Assembly (NCBI GenBank): GCA_001683735.1
Contig: LUGG01000043.1
Location: forward strand, 186,001-250,000
DNA from: Grifola frondosa
Taxonomy: Eukaryota; Basidiomycota; Agaricomycetes; Polyporales; Grifolaceae
Direction: 5' to 3'
Length of the DNA stretch: 64,000 nucleotides
Position numbers and translations under genes: made by a program. The notes beneath the pieces are model-generated. The model was not told where the DNA came from. It saw only the letters and a program-made list of their open reading frames with translations, and ran no database searches. Within the stretch, counting starts at the first letter, position 1, and every line of letters begins with the position of its first letter. Of the stretch, positions 1 through 12,467 are shown piece after piece.

Positions 1-3000
1 TGACTTGCTCTATTTCTCGATAGAAGTCTCAATTCTTTGTACTTTGCAGGGTTTGGGGAAGTTGACTTGTGTAATGTTGTCGTCTCCATGCATACGTGCC
101 CGCTGTTCCGTAAGTCAGAACCTTCGCACGTTGTTGGGCTGCGGCTAAATGCTTCGCATTTCAAGATGTCATGGGTTTAGCTGGCATTATCTGGCCCGTG
201 AGTCCGATTACGCAATGAAGTTTGTTTTTCTCATCAATTCCGATTGGCAGGTTACCTCTGGCATGATCATAGGCGTCTTCAAGCCTTCCTTCCCGCCGGT
301 AATTCCCACTCCTGGAAACTATATCGAAGATATCCTCGCAACTAATAGCGAGGTGGTGTTCTGTGTCCCATCTTTCATTGAAGTGTGTTTATGCATTGAC
401 GCCTGTCATTTACTGTGCTTGACACCTTTATTATTCATCAGGCATGGTTCCGCGATCCAAAGCTGATACCCGCTTTGAAATCATTTCGTGCAATCGTACG
501 TCGGTCAATTATAGATGTCTCACTTCCTCTGACCCCGATGCGGAAAGATCTATGCCGGTGCTCCACTCAACAAGGCAGTTGGGGACGAGCTGGCCACTAT
601 GGGTGTCAAAATATTTCCTCTATACGGGATGTGAGTCGCAGTCTCTGAATGGATGACTCGTCCTCATGAGTTTGAAAATCAAGGACGGAGATTGGACCTT
701 CAATAAGATTCTTCCTGCCAAAGAGCCGAGCCCTGATCAATGGGAGTACTTCGAAATTTCGCCCCATCTTACCGTGGAGATGCTGCGACAAGATGGTTAT
801 GACGATCTCTACGAAGCAACTGTCATAGTATGTCTACAATAGCTGGTCTATCGGCGGTGTTTGCAATGACCTTCCCTTCCAGCACGATTGTTTCTTTAAA
901 CCGAATGTCATCAATTCGGAGACAAAGGATGGACGCTCCGCCTTTCGCACAGGCGATCTCCTACAACGTCATCCGATATCTACCTCCCGTTGGAAGGTGT
1001 TTGGTCGTGTAGATGATCAAATAACATTGTCTACTGGGGAAAAGGTATGTCTGGTTGCATCACATCGATACTATACGGCGGTATTGATTCTGAGACTCCC
1101 AGACGAACCCCGTTCCCTTAGGTAAGGATCCAGCAGATGCATAGACGAGACTTTAGACTGATCGTATCGGGTAGAGGCCATTCTATCGACAGACCCGCAC
1201 ATCGCTGGCGCAGTAATATTCGGGAAGGGGAAGTTTCAGAACGGAGTTCTGATTGAACCGAAGGAGGACTTCGGGTTCGACCCGGAGGAGCAATCAAAGT
1301 TGGCGGAATTCAGGATGAAGATTTGGTGAGTCCTTAGAACCGTCTGGAACTGTCGGACCTTGTCTCATCGCGTGCACTAGGCCATCTGTGGAGAGAATGA
1401 ATGAATGTGCTCCTGGTCACTCGCGATTGTTGAAAGAGGTACGACTGCACACTCTTTGCAGGTCAACGGGACTCAACTCTTGACTGGCGTTCAGATGATC
1501 CTTGTTGCAAGTCCTTCAAAACCTTTTTCTTACACAGCCAAAGGCACACCCAGGCGTGGAATGATCGTTGGCGCATACAAAGAGGAGATAGAGGCCCTGT
1601 ACGACTCTATGGACCTCTCATCACAATCGGATATTCCAATCCCGTCCAGCTGGATCGGGGATGAGCCACTGAAGTTTGTCCGGAGCGTTATCGAAAGAGC
1701 CATGAGGGCAGACTTACAGGATGACCAAGATATATTCCAGCACGGATGCGATAGGCCAGTGGTTCAAACACTTAATTTAATGTTTGGCTGACCATTTGAT
1801 AATAGTCTCCAAGCAGCCTACATTCGCAATTCGATCATACGCGCGCTTCGACAATCGACGAAGGCTACTTTGAATAACGTCCCTCTCAGTCTCGTCTATA
1901 GTAATCCTACATTGCTGCGCTGGCCACGTTTATTTCTTGCATACATCAGGACATATCGACGAACGATGATCATATAGGCAGCCAAAATGCTCTGCGTATG
2001 GAGGCGATGCTGACACAATACGGGAGTTCATTTCGGCCCTCGGGAGATGTTGTCTTGCTCACTGGTCCACGGGTCGCCTCGGATGTCATTTGCTGGCTCA
2101 GCTTATTACGAAACCATCCGTTTCCAAGATTTTTGCTTTGAATCGAGGAAGCCTTTCGGGTCTTGAAAATCGGCAGAAAGAGGCGTTTCGTACATGGGGT
2201 CTGGATCCTGGTTTACTGGAGTCCAATAAAGTGTCACTGCTTGCAGCTAACTTGCAACAGCCGCATCTAGGACTCGGACACGACAAATATAAAGAGGCAA
2301 GTATATTACTTTGATCAATTCATGACATTGTTCTTACTTCCTTTGTGCAACCACAGCTGCAACGTGTCGTGACTAATATCATACACAATGGTACGGGACC
2401 CTCACTTCCATTCTTTGTCCCTCACTGAGGACATTTGAATACAGCTTGGCAGGTCGATTTCAACTTGACCCTCTCATCGTTCGAACCTTTGATTGCGGGC
2501 GTCCGTAACCTCGTGCAATTTTCACTCGACTCCGCGCGTTCGACGCCGCCTTCGATCTTGTTCATAAGCTCGATATCCGTGCTTCAGAGTGAGTTCAGCG
2601 TCAACGTCTTCTGAACGGTGTCAGCTCAATCAGCATTTCTTCTAGACCAGCCTTCTTCGCCCTCGTCAGAGGATCCCGTGCATAATGCCATTCACGCTAT
2701 CGGCACAGGATACGGCGAGAGCAAGTGGGTCGCAGAGAGCATTCTTCTGCGGGCGATGCACGACACAGGCATCCACGTCAACATCGTGCGCGTTGGACAG
2801 CTTTGTGGAGACACCACTCACGGCGGATGGGGCGAGAAGGAGTGGGTACCGAGCATGTTACGGAGTTCTCAGGCTCTCAAGGCAATACCAGTGCGAGACG
2901 AGGTCGGATTTCAATCAGCAGGCCCTTGCGCATGTCGCTGATACATTCCGCAGATGATCTCTTGGATTCCTGTCGACGTTGCAGCATCTGCGCTATTGGA

Positions 3001-3351
3001 GATGGCTGGGTCTGCGGAGCCCGTCCTTCACCTTGTCCACCCGATGCCGGTCCCGTGGACCGTATTCAGCGATGCTGCTTCGGATCTGCTCGACCTACCG
3101 GCTATCCCCTGGGTTGAGTGGGTTGCCAAGCTTCAGGCCATGCATGCAGATTCGGGATTGGACCAGGCTGCGCTAGGTGACAACCCAGCTGTGACTTTGC
3201 TGGATTTCTTCAGCAAGTACAGGATGATTGTTCCCAGCACGGAGCGTGCCGTGGGTGTTTCTGGATCATTGAAGGAAGCAGCTTTCTTGGAAGAGAAGAC
3301 GTGGCGAAGTGGATTACATATTGGCAGATGCGCGCATTCTTAGCGGAGTAA
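1..3351 (+). pseudogene. NRPS-like adenylate-forming reductase (A-T-R), left-arm copy, 5' truncated by window edge, frameshifted
   Basis: This family activates a carboxylic acid as an adenylate, loads it on a carrier domain and reduces the thioester to an aldehyde or alcohol with NAD(P)H. The window starts inside the adenylation domain. Visible A-domain pieces are YAGAPLNKAVGDELA (about 550-590), FRTGDL and WKVFGRVDDQITLSTGEK (about 945-1045). The carrier motif FQHGCDSLQ spans an intron at 1755-1805. The reductase domain has an NAD-loop relative near 2055-2085, HNAWQVDF near 2390-2465, and the Tyr/Lys motif GYGESKW near 2711. Compared with the right-arm copy, single bases are missing near 697 (after TEIG), near 2066 (inside the NAD-binding glycine loop) and near 3283 (last exon). 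Each breaks the frame. The family-type C terminus ending in TAA at 3349-3351 is still readable in another frame. It converges on the kinase gene at 3519. Domain identity is sure. Whether the lesions are real or consensus errors is open. Confidence 0.85.
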
Positions 3352-4940
3352 AATGTGTGTAGATATAATCTGATTGTACATTAAGACGGCAGGACGATCA
3401 ATTGGGGCTCATCAACAAAATGCATAAAATGAAATGGCGAGAAGGAGCGCGCAGTTAACAGGCCTTGTAACATGCAATCGTCTACGGTATGCTACTAGCA
3501 CCACAATCCAAAGGGAGCTCAATAGCAAAGCAGCTCGTTCAACAACCACTCGTCGTGCTCCTTGCGTATGATCCCGCCACGTTCCACACCGGGCGGCCAT
3601 TCAATGTCGCCCGTATCATTGAGAACGACAGGATACCGCGCGTCCGGCTCCGTACCACACCAGTCAAAGTCGATCAGCATCGCTCCCTCGACCTCCGTCC
3701 GCCCGTCTCCGCTTTCCGTGTCCGTCTCCCGCACGTGCAGCACGACGTTCGGTGCGCGCAGATCCCCAAATACATAGCCGTTCTTGTGCAGGAGTTGCAC
3801 GGCTTCTTTGACGTCCGCACGCGCACGCACCGGGATATGCAGCATGATTGTGCGTGTCGCCTTGGCTAAAGCCAGATCCGGCCCAGGGAGAAAATCCATC
3901 ACGACCACGTGCAGGTCGCCGCCAAAGTATTCGCAGTACCGCAGGGAGGCGCGAGCCCGTGCTCCGCGAGGAGGAGGTGCGCGGCTTTGCAGTAGCTTTC
4001 GGTGAACTTCACCACGACGGCCTCCCCGTGCTGCGTGAGCGCTAAGAAAACGGCCTTCCCGAGCAAGGCATACTCGTACACCAGTCTGACTTCTGTACCG
4101 CCAGAGCTATAGCATGTAAAGCACGGAAACAGGCGGCTCGAGATGAGGGTGTCGGATACCTCCAAGGGGCCGTAGAACATGTTCAGATCATGCATGCAGC
4201 CGGACAACAGATGGAAGATTCGCGCCACCGCGGACACACGCCGCTCGTAATCGGGCTCCCCGCCTAGCGAGATGTACTCCGTCAGTGGCTGGACAATGAC
4301 GTGGTCGACGAACACCGCGCCGAGCACGCATATCCACGGGCCCGCAACAGAGATAACGAAACTTGGACAGCAACAGGCGTTGAGGACGGGCTCCATCTGC
4401 GTGTATCACCGAAGTATGAGAAGGTTGTGCGACCGTGGAGAAAAGATGAACTCCAAACCGAAGGTTGAACCCAGTACTTTCGGTAGTACATGCCGCCTTC
4501 TATGGACGGATCACACAGGCCAGTCCCAATTTCGTTCTTGACCTCTACCACGGCGCGAAGTGCAAAACCAGACGATCGAGTTTCGGTTAGCAAACATCTC
4601 GTGTTCCTAGTGTTGCAGACCCTTGTTTCAGGGTCAAACGCATCATTCAGGAGCCCCTCTAATGTGGGTTGCATGCCTTTGAACCTTGCATCCTCGTCAT
4701 CGTATATAGACGCCGCGACGGCGAAAAGTTGGTGAGCCAAGGCATTCTCACTTGCGGAGGGCCTGATATTCTGGTCTGCGCACAGGTCTTTGAACTTTGC
4801 AAACACGGGGTGGTAGATCGCCAACGGGAGTCCGCTCTGGTCCGCAGGGCGGCCGTTCTTGATGGGGCCCTTCTGCTGTTCCGATAATAGATGCACATAT
4901 TGCGCGGCACTGGAGGGTTCTCGGGCCAACACACCTCGCT
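1..4940. repeat. Left arm of a large inverted repeat
   Basis: The sequence is the reverse complement of about 54860-59760 with scattered substitutions and small indels, and the gene order is the same. In a sampled coding stretch (about 1465-1590) I count roughly nine in ten bases identical. Position 1 pairs with about 59759, so the repeat continues beyond the window. The inner edge falls at about 4930-4945, inside the Crinkler-kinase gene. Confidence 0.93.
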
Positions 4941-5562
4941 TTACGGCCAGGATGTGGTCTAGAATATAACAAATTAAGATGGAGAATGAATGTCGGGTCA
5001 AAAAGCAGAACTTCCTGACACACCTTCTACTACCTTCAGACGCTTCACATCAACGCACTCCCCGGTGTCGGAGTCTCCACGAAACGCTTCCTCTTCGGAC
5101 CTGTATAAAATATCGTATATTATATATGACCCATTTGCACAATGCACGAAGACTTACGTATGTTACCCCAATTAATATCGGAACGAGCAGATCTGGATCA
5201 TATTCTGCAAAACAATCAGATACTCTGGACGTCCCATCTAACTTTTGAGTATGTTCTGAAAGAGCAGCTTCTTGTCGCTTGCGATAGTCTGACGGGGTGG
5301 GTGGATGCTCAGGTGGGCGAAGCTGATGTGGACAACTCAGCAGGAGGGTCAAGTAGAGTGTAATGTTTGGATCACTCACTTTGTACAGCACTAACTCCGC
5401 AGGGTCACATCGTCGCTCCACCACTTCTGGCCTTGCGTTCCATATAGCCTCCTGCACGTTGTAGATGGAATCGTTACGCGAAACTTCGAACAAGAAGCTA
5501 AGCACAAGATCCTCAGCATGTTTCATGAAGCAGCACTCCAGGAATATAGTGTCGGAGGCCAT
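3519..5562 (-). CDS. Crinkler-type (CRN-like) protein with C-terminal protein-kinase-like domain, left-arm copy
   Basis: The start ATG at 5562 opens an N-terminal ubiquitin-like header typical of fungal Crinkler proteins: FLECCFMKHAED, then AELVLYK just before an intron at about 5380. A middle region (about 5000-4480) is followed by an intron with a normal GT donor (about 4477) and by a divergent kinase C-lobe. The catalytic-loop equivalent is GDLRAPN (about 3765) and the metal-binding motif is LIDFDW (about 3660). The end is NELLCY with stop 3519-3521. Crinkler proteins are modular effector-like or conflict proteins; kinase-tailed versions are known in fungi. Against the right-arm copy, one base is missing near 3946, which breaks the frame just before VVMDFLPGP. 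Apart from that break, the catalytic motifs of this copy are complete. I cannot tell whether the break is real. Intron boundaries in the middle region are approximate. Confidence 0.75.
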
Positions 5563-5838
5563 GTCTGTGTTCTGTATCACCAGGGAGCATCATTTAGCTC
5601 AGAACTTACATGAGCGGATATCGGTATGCGGCAACGGAGCGGATATACTCATTCCTTATATCCGCCCGATGCCGGCGTGACACGGTCACGGCATCTGATC
5701 TGGTTTTTTCTCCAACAACAGCATCGTCGAGCACGTTGGTGCTCGATTCTACTCCAGGCAGATCTCACATTCGCTTTCACCTCAACTGCGACCATCTCTT
5801 ACATCTCACCGGATTACGATTATTCTGATACCTGGATC

Positions 5839-7970
5839 ATGGAGGCAGACGCGGCACCCGCGAGCACCCTCCCCTACCCGCCGATACACAGGGACAAGAA
5901 ATTCGTCGTGCTCTCCGACTGGTTGGTTGGTTCGTCCTAGCACATCGGCGCGGCGGGCATGCATCATTCGGTCTCGCTGTATGCTGACCATCTCTTGGCC
6001 GTGATCTCCACAGGGACGGTACGATCACGACCCGCGATTCAAATGATTGTGAGTGCCTGATCTATGTGGTGTCTGCTTTTTTCGGGCAGGAGATGGCACT
6101 GCGTAGCGGACATGTTGGTCCTCGCATGGCCGTCGTTAGGACTTTGGGGCGTGACAATGGGAGCAGTTGTTCAGCTTTAGACTTTGTGGAGGAGCAGACT
6201 GTGGCTTGCTCTTCATATCCTGAGAGTGACGCTAGTCCATCACTCCTGCGGCAGATATCTCGCCCATGATATAATGAAGGGTCCATAGTCACAATCTATC
6301 ACCAACTGCGCGGTCTGAAATTAAGAACCTTTTTTTATCTCCGGGCAATGAGCGACTTAGCCCCGCATGGCTGTATGCTGTTCCTTTCTAGGAAAGCATC
6401 ATCCTCCATGCTTGGTTAATGTCTTGACAGTGTATCTTGTCCTACAGAGACCTTTTGAGGGGCAGCGAACAAGAGCGAATTCGTGTCTTCGTCAATGAGC
6501 GCTCCGAGTTGCTCGTATCTTTATGACGAGTTCTCGAAGGGCCACAACACGTATTATCATCTGCTGTTGGGCATGGATCGTGGCGCCTTTTGGACGTGAT
6601 AGTGTGTTCGGCTCCGTCCAACAACAGCAATTCGCTCATTCAGACATTTTGGGCGCGCTTCGTGCATTCGATGCATCTTGGTGTTGTTCGTATCGGTACC
6701 CAAGAGACCAATCCTGCGAACATGTTCTCGTCGGCTCTCATCCTTGACTTTGACGAACCCTATATGCGCGAAAATTGGGCTTTTGATGTTCTATCTGCGG
6801 CGATATTTGGTCTCGACCAATCGTCGAATAAGAGCATTTTCCAATGGGAAGGGCGCCACTCCTATCGCGCATCTTTCGTGCCTGATAAGATGGCGCGGAC
6901 AACCCCGCAAACTGTTCATTTCCGCCTCAGAGGTTGCTGGATTTATCTCATTTGTCTCACTTGATATGTTGAACAAGACGAGCTGAGCATTCTAATGGAC
7001 AGACATGACGGACAACCTTGGCTACGGCGCGGAGAAGCGGCGCCAGGGGAACCTGGACATCCTTTCCGGGAAGGTTACGTTCAGGTGCGCCGCCCGTCTC
7101 CTTCTGCACTCTCAGCTCGCTCGTTACACTTCCTACACAGGGATGAGTTCCGGCGGATGCTGGCAAGTGTTGTCGCGAACGGACACACGTTCGACCACTG
7201 CAAAGAGGTACTGAAACAGAGTGGGTATCTACATGCTCTCAGTGCGCGGCGCAGCAGGGACGACTGACGCACGCACAGACATCAGCCTGGACACTGGGTT
7301 CAAGGATTTCTACGAATACTGTAAGGCGCACGACATTCCCGTCGTCATCATCTCCAGGTGCGTGTCCTTACGTCGCTTGCTTCCGCCACCCTGCACTGAC
7401 CGACCCCCTTCAGCGGAATGGCGCCCCTTATCCGTGCGGTGCTGTCGAATTTGATCGGGGAGGCGGATGCGAAGGACATCGAGATCGTCTCAAACGATGT
7501 CGATATATTCCCGGATGGGAAGTGGGAGATTAAGTACCGGACCCGAGCAGGTGGGTAGGCGCCTGCCACGCGAAGCTTGCGTGCTGACTCTCATCGGCAT
7601 TGCAGCGGGTATGGGCACGACAAGAGCCAGGCGATCCTGCCGTATCGGGACCTCTCGGATCCCCCGGTCGTGTTTTTCTTCGGTGACGGCGTCTCAGGTG
7701 CGTGCGCACCCACCGGCGCCCTCTGCTATTTCTGACAGGGAGTTTGGTGCAGACATGTCGGCGGCGCGGCACGCGGACGTGTTGTTCGTGAAGCAGAAGG
7801 AGGGCGCGGACAATGACCTGGCGGCGTTCTGCCGGCGCGAGGGGATCCCGCACATCCTGTTCGAGGACTTTGGGCACGCGCTGGGCGCGGTGCGCAGCGT
7901 CGTCGAGGGCGCGAAGAGCGTCACGGAGGTCCTTGCGATCGGACGTGCTACCAAGGCTGCCGCACACTGA
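5839..7970 (+). CDS. HAD-superfamily phosphatase (phosphoserine-phosphatase / MtnX-like)
   Basis: The gene encodes a cytosolic-type HAD phosphohydrolase of about 250 residues with no signal peptide. The exons join cleanly: 5839-5921, 6014-6048, 7003-7084, 7141-7220, 7279 onward and three more to the stop at 7968-7970. Motif I reads LSDWDGTITTRDSND, where the two Asp of DWDGT are the nucleophile and the acid/base. Motif II is VVIISSGMAP. The Lys of motif III lies in YGHDKSQAI. Motif IV is FFGDGVSDMSAARHADVLF, whose acidic residues bind Mg. All catalytic residues are present. The family removes phosphate from small metabolites; the substrate is unknown. The second intron, 6049-7002, is 954 bases, while all the other introns in the gene are short. 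No frameshifts were seen, so this gene is a useful quality control for the window. Confidence 0.9.
6049..7002 (+). other. 954-base intron of the HAD gene, probably carrying inserted DNA
   Basis: The donor gtgagt at 6049 and the acceptor ...ggacag ending at 7002 have normal sequence, and a branch-like ctaat lies close to the acceptor. The flanking codons join in phase to give the conserved DSNDYMTDNLGYG. The interior has a 124-residue open frame (6590-6964) that I do not recognise. I saw no terminal inverted repeats by eye. Confidence 0.7.
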
Positions 7971-8519
7971 CGTTGACGTCGGTGACACGAGCTGTCTGCT
8001 AGTGGCGTGGGGCGCGGGGCGCATTTTCCCCGTGCATGATTTGAAGACGTCGTTAGAGTTGTGTTGTACGCTGCTGTCGGTGATATCAGATAGAGAAAGA
8101 ACAATGAAATCTGCGCCGGCCTGTTGCCATGGGCATGTACATCCGAGGACTTTCTGACCTTCCGCTGGGTGCCTCGGGCGGGCGTCGGTGTGCCTGAAGT
8201 GAGCGTCGACAACAACGAATGCTCGAGCTCGGCATGAGAGATCTGATCCGGGGACCATAGCTACAGTTCCGCGGCGAGTGAATATTGTTTATCGATCGGT
8301 GAGCGAATCTGGGCTAGAGGTGGTTTGCAATAGCTTGTTGGTTCTTTTACGTTGTCGTGGAGAAGGTGAAGGTAATTAAAAACTTCTTGATAAGTAATGC
8401 ATGTCCTCCATGTTCCGGTGATCACACAAATTTGATTTGGGCATGTCACGATTCGTCGGGATGCCTCCGTCTCTGCATCCACACCAACATATACTTAGTT
8501 ATTCCAATTTAACTTCCGC
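7971..8519. other. Intergenic, no gene seen
   Basis: This is the 3' flank of the HAD gene. I see no coding pattern or RNA gene here. Confidence 0.5.
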
Positions 8520-9150
8520 GGTTGAAGCTCGAGGTTCGCCGTTGTGTTCGAATTTCTGCCCCTTCGTTGAAACATATTTCCGTCTTTCTGGGCTTCTTCC
8601 AGACCGGTACCGGAAAGGTTGCCATGTAACCTGTTGTGTGCCTTGACACTTGCAACAAGCCGGGCGCGATGATATACATTCGCAGCGGATGAGAACCGGT
8701 TCAAGGCACGCCGCGCGCTGGAACTCTCCAACATTCTTCCTTGCATGCTCCGCATAGTTCGCAGAATTCAGATAGGTGGCTGTCATTGACCGGTTTCCAT
8801 GCAGAGCAATCATCTTTCTCGCGGAATCCGACGTGCAAGCTATCCGATGTCCCCGCATGCAGCCGCGTTCGTCGCGGAGGTTGAATATATCCTATGATGT
8901 GACCGAGGCAGCGAGGCAGTTGCCTGTTGTTGCGCCTGAGCCGCGCGCTGTTGGAATGCTGGGTTGCACGGAGGAACGGAGGAGCAGACGCCACAGTTAT
9001 TTTGAGGATCGTAACAGGTACGTACGTCGTACGAACAACGTCTTCTGGTAATCGAATTGGTGCTTTGATGTGCGAGCTTGGCAGCTATCGATATAAAACC
9101 TTCCCCTTGACATGCAGATTCGCCGCAAGCTGCCGCCAGCGTCTGTGTGC
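8520..9150 (+). repeat. Dispersed repeat, copy 1 (long form)
   Basis: Several blocks match 18400-18725 in the same orientation. Examples are 'gttgccatgtaacctgttgt', 'gttggaatgctgggttgca', 'ggtaatcgaat' and 'gcagattcgccgcaagc'. This copy has about 265 extra bases in the middle (about 8655-8925). It ends about 180 bases before the DUF1996-WSC start codon. It is probably a decayed non-autonomous element; no terminal repeats are evident. Confidence 0.7.
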
Positions 9151-9155
9151 GCAGA

Positions 9156-9163
9156 TATAAAGG
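9156..9163 (+). promoter_or_regulatory. TATA-like box upstream of the DUF1996-WSC gene
   Basis: TATAAAGG lies about 170 bases before the ATG at 9330, just at the end of the dispersed repeat. The assignment is by position and sequence only. Confidence 0.4.
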
Positions 9164-9329
9164 CCTTTGCGCTATCGCAGTCAATAACAACGTTCCTGCT
9201 CGGACGTGTGTCTGCTTCGTGTTGGTCGCCCTTTCTCTCATATCTTCTTTTCTCATATCCCCCCGCTGGTCCCTTAGCACTCCACTGTCTTTCCAACTAA
9301 CCTCCGTCATTCTCTTTGAACAGGCTACG

Positions 9330-12300
9330 ATGCTTCGCACGTCCATCTCCCTGACTGCGTTGGCCGCCGTCGCGGACGCCCACTGGATCTTTGGGGGCAC
9401 CCAGTCCATCGCACAGACTCGTCTCGATCCCGTCGTCGACCCTGGCACGGTAGCTCGCATTTCATTGTTCATATCAAAGTGCTTTTGCTCAACCATGCGG
9501 TCCTTCATAGATCGGTAGCCACGTTCACACCATCGCGGGTGGCAGCGCGTTCAGCGAGAACTACGATTACAATACCTTGATCCAGAGCAAGTGCTCCACC
9601 ATCCCTGTCCAGCCGGATAAGAGCAACTACTGGACGGTAAGTCGATTTCGGCATCGCTCACGAGATGTTCTGCAGAATTTGGCTTTGTCTGCAAGCCTGT
9701 GCTTGGCTCGGAGATATCCAAATTCGCAGTCAGTTTGTCAAGCGGGGCTCAATGAGAGTGTGAACCCGCTTCGCACGCCACTCGTCTCTTCCTTCGACGT
9801 CATATAGATATATTAATTCATTTCTCTCCCAGCCCTCGCTGTACCACCAGGATCAGAACACCCATGAGCTCACCCTCATGCGTAAGCACCCACCCGATCG
9901 TTCACCCTACCTCCGATCTCGCTGATCGACTGGGCTTGCCTTGTGCAGCGTCGACGTTCAATATCTACTATCTCCCGCGTGCTGGCCCTGAGAACGAGCA
10001 GCTTTATGCATTCCCGGCTGGCCTGCGGGTACGTGTTACTTTTGTGCCTCCCTCATCGTGGGGCGCTGACCGTTCGTCATGCAGATGCTGGCTGGTGATA
10101 CCAACGAGCGCACGTACAATGCGTCCAGCTTCGCCGATCAGGCCATCAGCTACGTTTGCCTTGGTCAGTATTCTTCAGGAAAGCATTCTTCTGTAAATCT
10201 ATGCGAATTATGGAACTCTCCGAGTATCTGAAGAGACTCTAGAGGAAGCTGGTTGCTATCAGTCTTCCTTATATTAACTCCTGGAGTTGCTGATGATGTC
10301 GCCAGTGATGTGGAGCCCTTCCGCATGCTATGTTTTGGTTTTATTTTGGGAGCTCACACATCAATAATGTTGCAGATTACAATAACGACCACACCAACGA
10401 TCCCGACTGGGCCGAGCGTCCCGACTTCTTCGACCACACCTGCCCGGACGGGCTGCGCGCGCAAATCTTCTTCCCCTCCTGCTGGGACGGCGTCAACCTC
10501 GACTCAGCCGACCATAAATCGCACATGTCGTACCCCATCCAGAACTACAACAGCGGCAGCTGCCCTGACTCGCACCCTAAACACCTCGTCTCAATCTTCT
10601 ACGAGATGCTCGTCTCCGTCGACCAGTACTCATACTGGGGCAACGGCTCCTGGGTGTTCGCCAACGGCGACACGACCGGGCGCGGCTTCCACGGCGACTT
10701 CCAGAACGGCTGGGCCGACCTCGATCTGCTGCAGAACGCGATTGACAACTGCCCGAACGCGAACGGCGACGTTATGGCATGCCCGCCTCTCGCCGCGGCG
10801 TTCGACCAGCCGTCCGCAGACGCGTGCACGCTCGAGGGCAGCATCGTGGATGAGGACATCGGGCTCAACGACAACATCACAGCGCTGCCCGGCTGCAACC
10901 CGCTCTGGGACGGCACAGGCCCAAGACCGACTTGTCCGAGCACGGTCACCCCTGGCATGCTCGCCGCGCAGCAGCCGCTGCCAACTGGCTGGACGGAGAT
11001 CGGGTGCATTGCAGAGGGCACGAACGGACGCGCGTTCGCAGCCGCGTCGACGACGGACCCGGCGATGACGAAGGCGATGTGCGCAGCATTCTGTGACAGC
11101 AAGGGCTTCTCGCTCGCGGGCGCGGAGTTCAGCACAGAGTGCTACTGCGACAACGCGTTCCGCAACGGCGCAGTGAACACAACCGTCGACTGGAACCAGT
11201 GCACGAACAAGTGCGGCGGCAACCGTGAGTCGAATCCCCGCTTTGCTCTTGGAGGTCGTATTGACTGTTAATATAGCACTCGAGATCTGCGGTGGCCCGC
11301 AGAGGCTGTCGTTCATGTACAACCCGAACCCAGGCCCGGCAGGCGCAAGTGTTCCTTCAGCTGCGCCGGTCCCTCCTTCGTCTGACCCCGCTGCTTCCAC
11401 CGTTGCGTCTGCCACCCAAGCTCCGTCTTCTTCCGCTTCTTCCTCCGCTAGCTCGGTCTCCGTGACTTCAGCCTCCACTTCTTCTTCATCGACTTCTGCT
11501 GTCCCCACGACCTCCGTGCCCTCGAAGTCTTCTTCCCCTGCTGCTCCCCCTCCCTCGACGACGTCTTCCTCTGCCGCTACTGCTACCTCCTCTGGCTCGT
11601 CTGTTCCCGCCGGGTGGACCGCCGCGGGCTGTGTGTCCGACAACGGCGCGCGCACGCTGAACGGCTACAGCTTCGCGACCGACGAGCTCACCCTGAACTC
11701 GTGTCTCTCAACATGCGCCTCCCAGGGCTTTAGCATGGCTGGCATGGAATACGGCCGCGAATGCTACTGTCAGTCTTCATATATTTTCTCGGAATACTCA
11801 GCTGTGACCTAACGACGGTGTGCAGGTGGGAACACGTTCGCGAACGGCGGTGGAGCGGCGCTCGCTGCATCGTCGTGCAACTTCCCGTGCGCGGCGGACA
11901 AGGCGAACACGTGCGGCGGCAACTGGGCGCTCAGCCTGTACAAGCAAGGCTCTGTCGACATCGCGCAGCTCCCCGCGCCTTCGCAGAACACCAGCACTAG
12001 CACGAGCACCTCCTCGTCAGGTAGCAACAGCAGCATCAATCTGCCGCGCGGGTGGAGCGCAGGCGGGTGCGCGCTGGACACGCCGCAGCGCACGCTGAAC
12101 GCATACGCGTTCACCGGCGCGGACATGACCGTCACCAACTGCGTCGCGGCGTGTGCCGATAAGGGCTTCACGATCGCCGGGCTTGAGTACTCCCGCGAGT
12201 GCTACTGTGCGTATCCCCTCTTCTCTCCTCTCCGATGATGCAGTGTGGAGGTACTTACCGGTATGGGTCGCAGGCGGACACTCGTTCGTGAACGGCGGGG

Positions 12301-12467
12301 GTGCGGCGCTCCCGGCGTCATCATGCAACATGACGTGTCCGACGGACGGCAACGTGTGCGGCGGGCCGATGGCGTTGTCAATTTACAAGACGTCCGGTGC
12401 GGCGAGCAAGCGCCACGTCAAGGCGCGCCACTTCGGACGCGCGCGCGGCCTCCACAACACGTTCTGA
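9330..12467 (+). CDS. Secreted DUF1996 protein with three C-terminal WSC domains
   Basis: The N terminus MLRTSISLTALAAVADAHW is a signal peptide. The DUF1996 domain follows over about six exons: SHVHTIAGGSAF (about 9512), YYLPRAGPENEQLYAFP, then one large exon with WNGVNL-type sequence CWDGVNLDSADHKSHMSYP and SIFYEMLVSVDQYSYWGNGS. Next come three cysteine-rich WSC modules. Each begins PxGWxxxGC (about 10981, 11610 and 12045) and runs through CxxxCxxxGFxxAGxEYxxECYC. A Ser/Thr/Pro/Ala-rich linker (about 11340-11600) is probably O-glycosylated. WSC domains bind wall glycans, so a cell-wall or extracellular role is likely; no enzyme activity is established for DUF1996. WSC introns split the YC codon pair (TAC T|GT) at equivalent places in modules 2 and 3, which points to module duplication. 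All exons join in phase. Confidence 0.9.

Noticed and set aside
6590..6964. Open frame inside the long HAD intron
   Set aside because: No recognised domain, and it overlaps another open frame of similar length.
10253..11068. Thr/Ser/Arg-rich open frame over the DUF1996 exon
   Set aside because: Out-of-frame shadow of the real GC-rich exon, with low-complexity composition.
10630..11655. Long minus-strand Glu/Ala/Val-rich open frame
   Set aside because: Antisense shadow of the Ser/Pro linker and WSC coding sequence.
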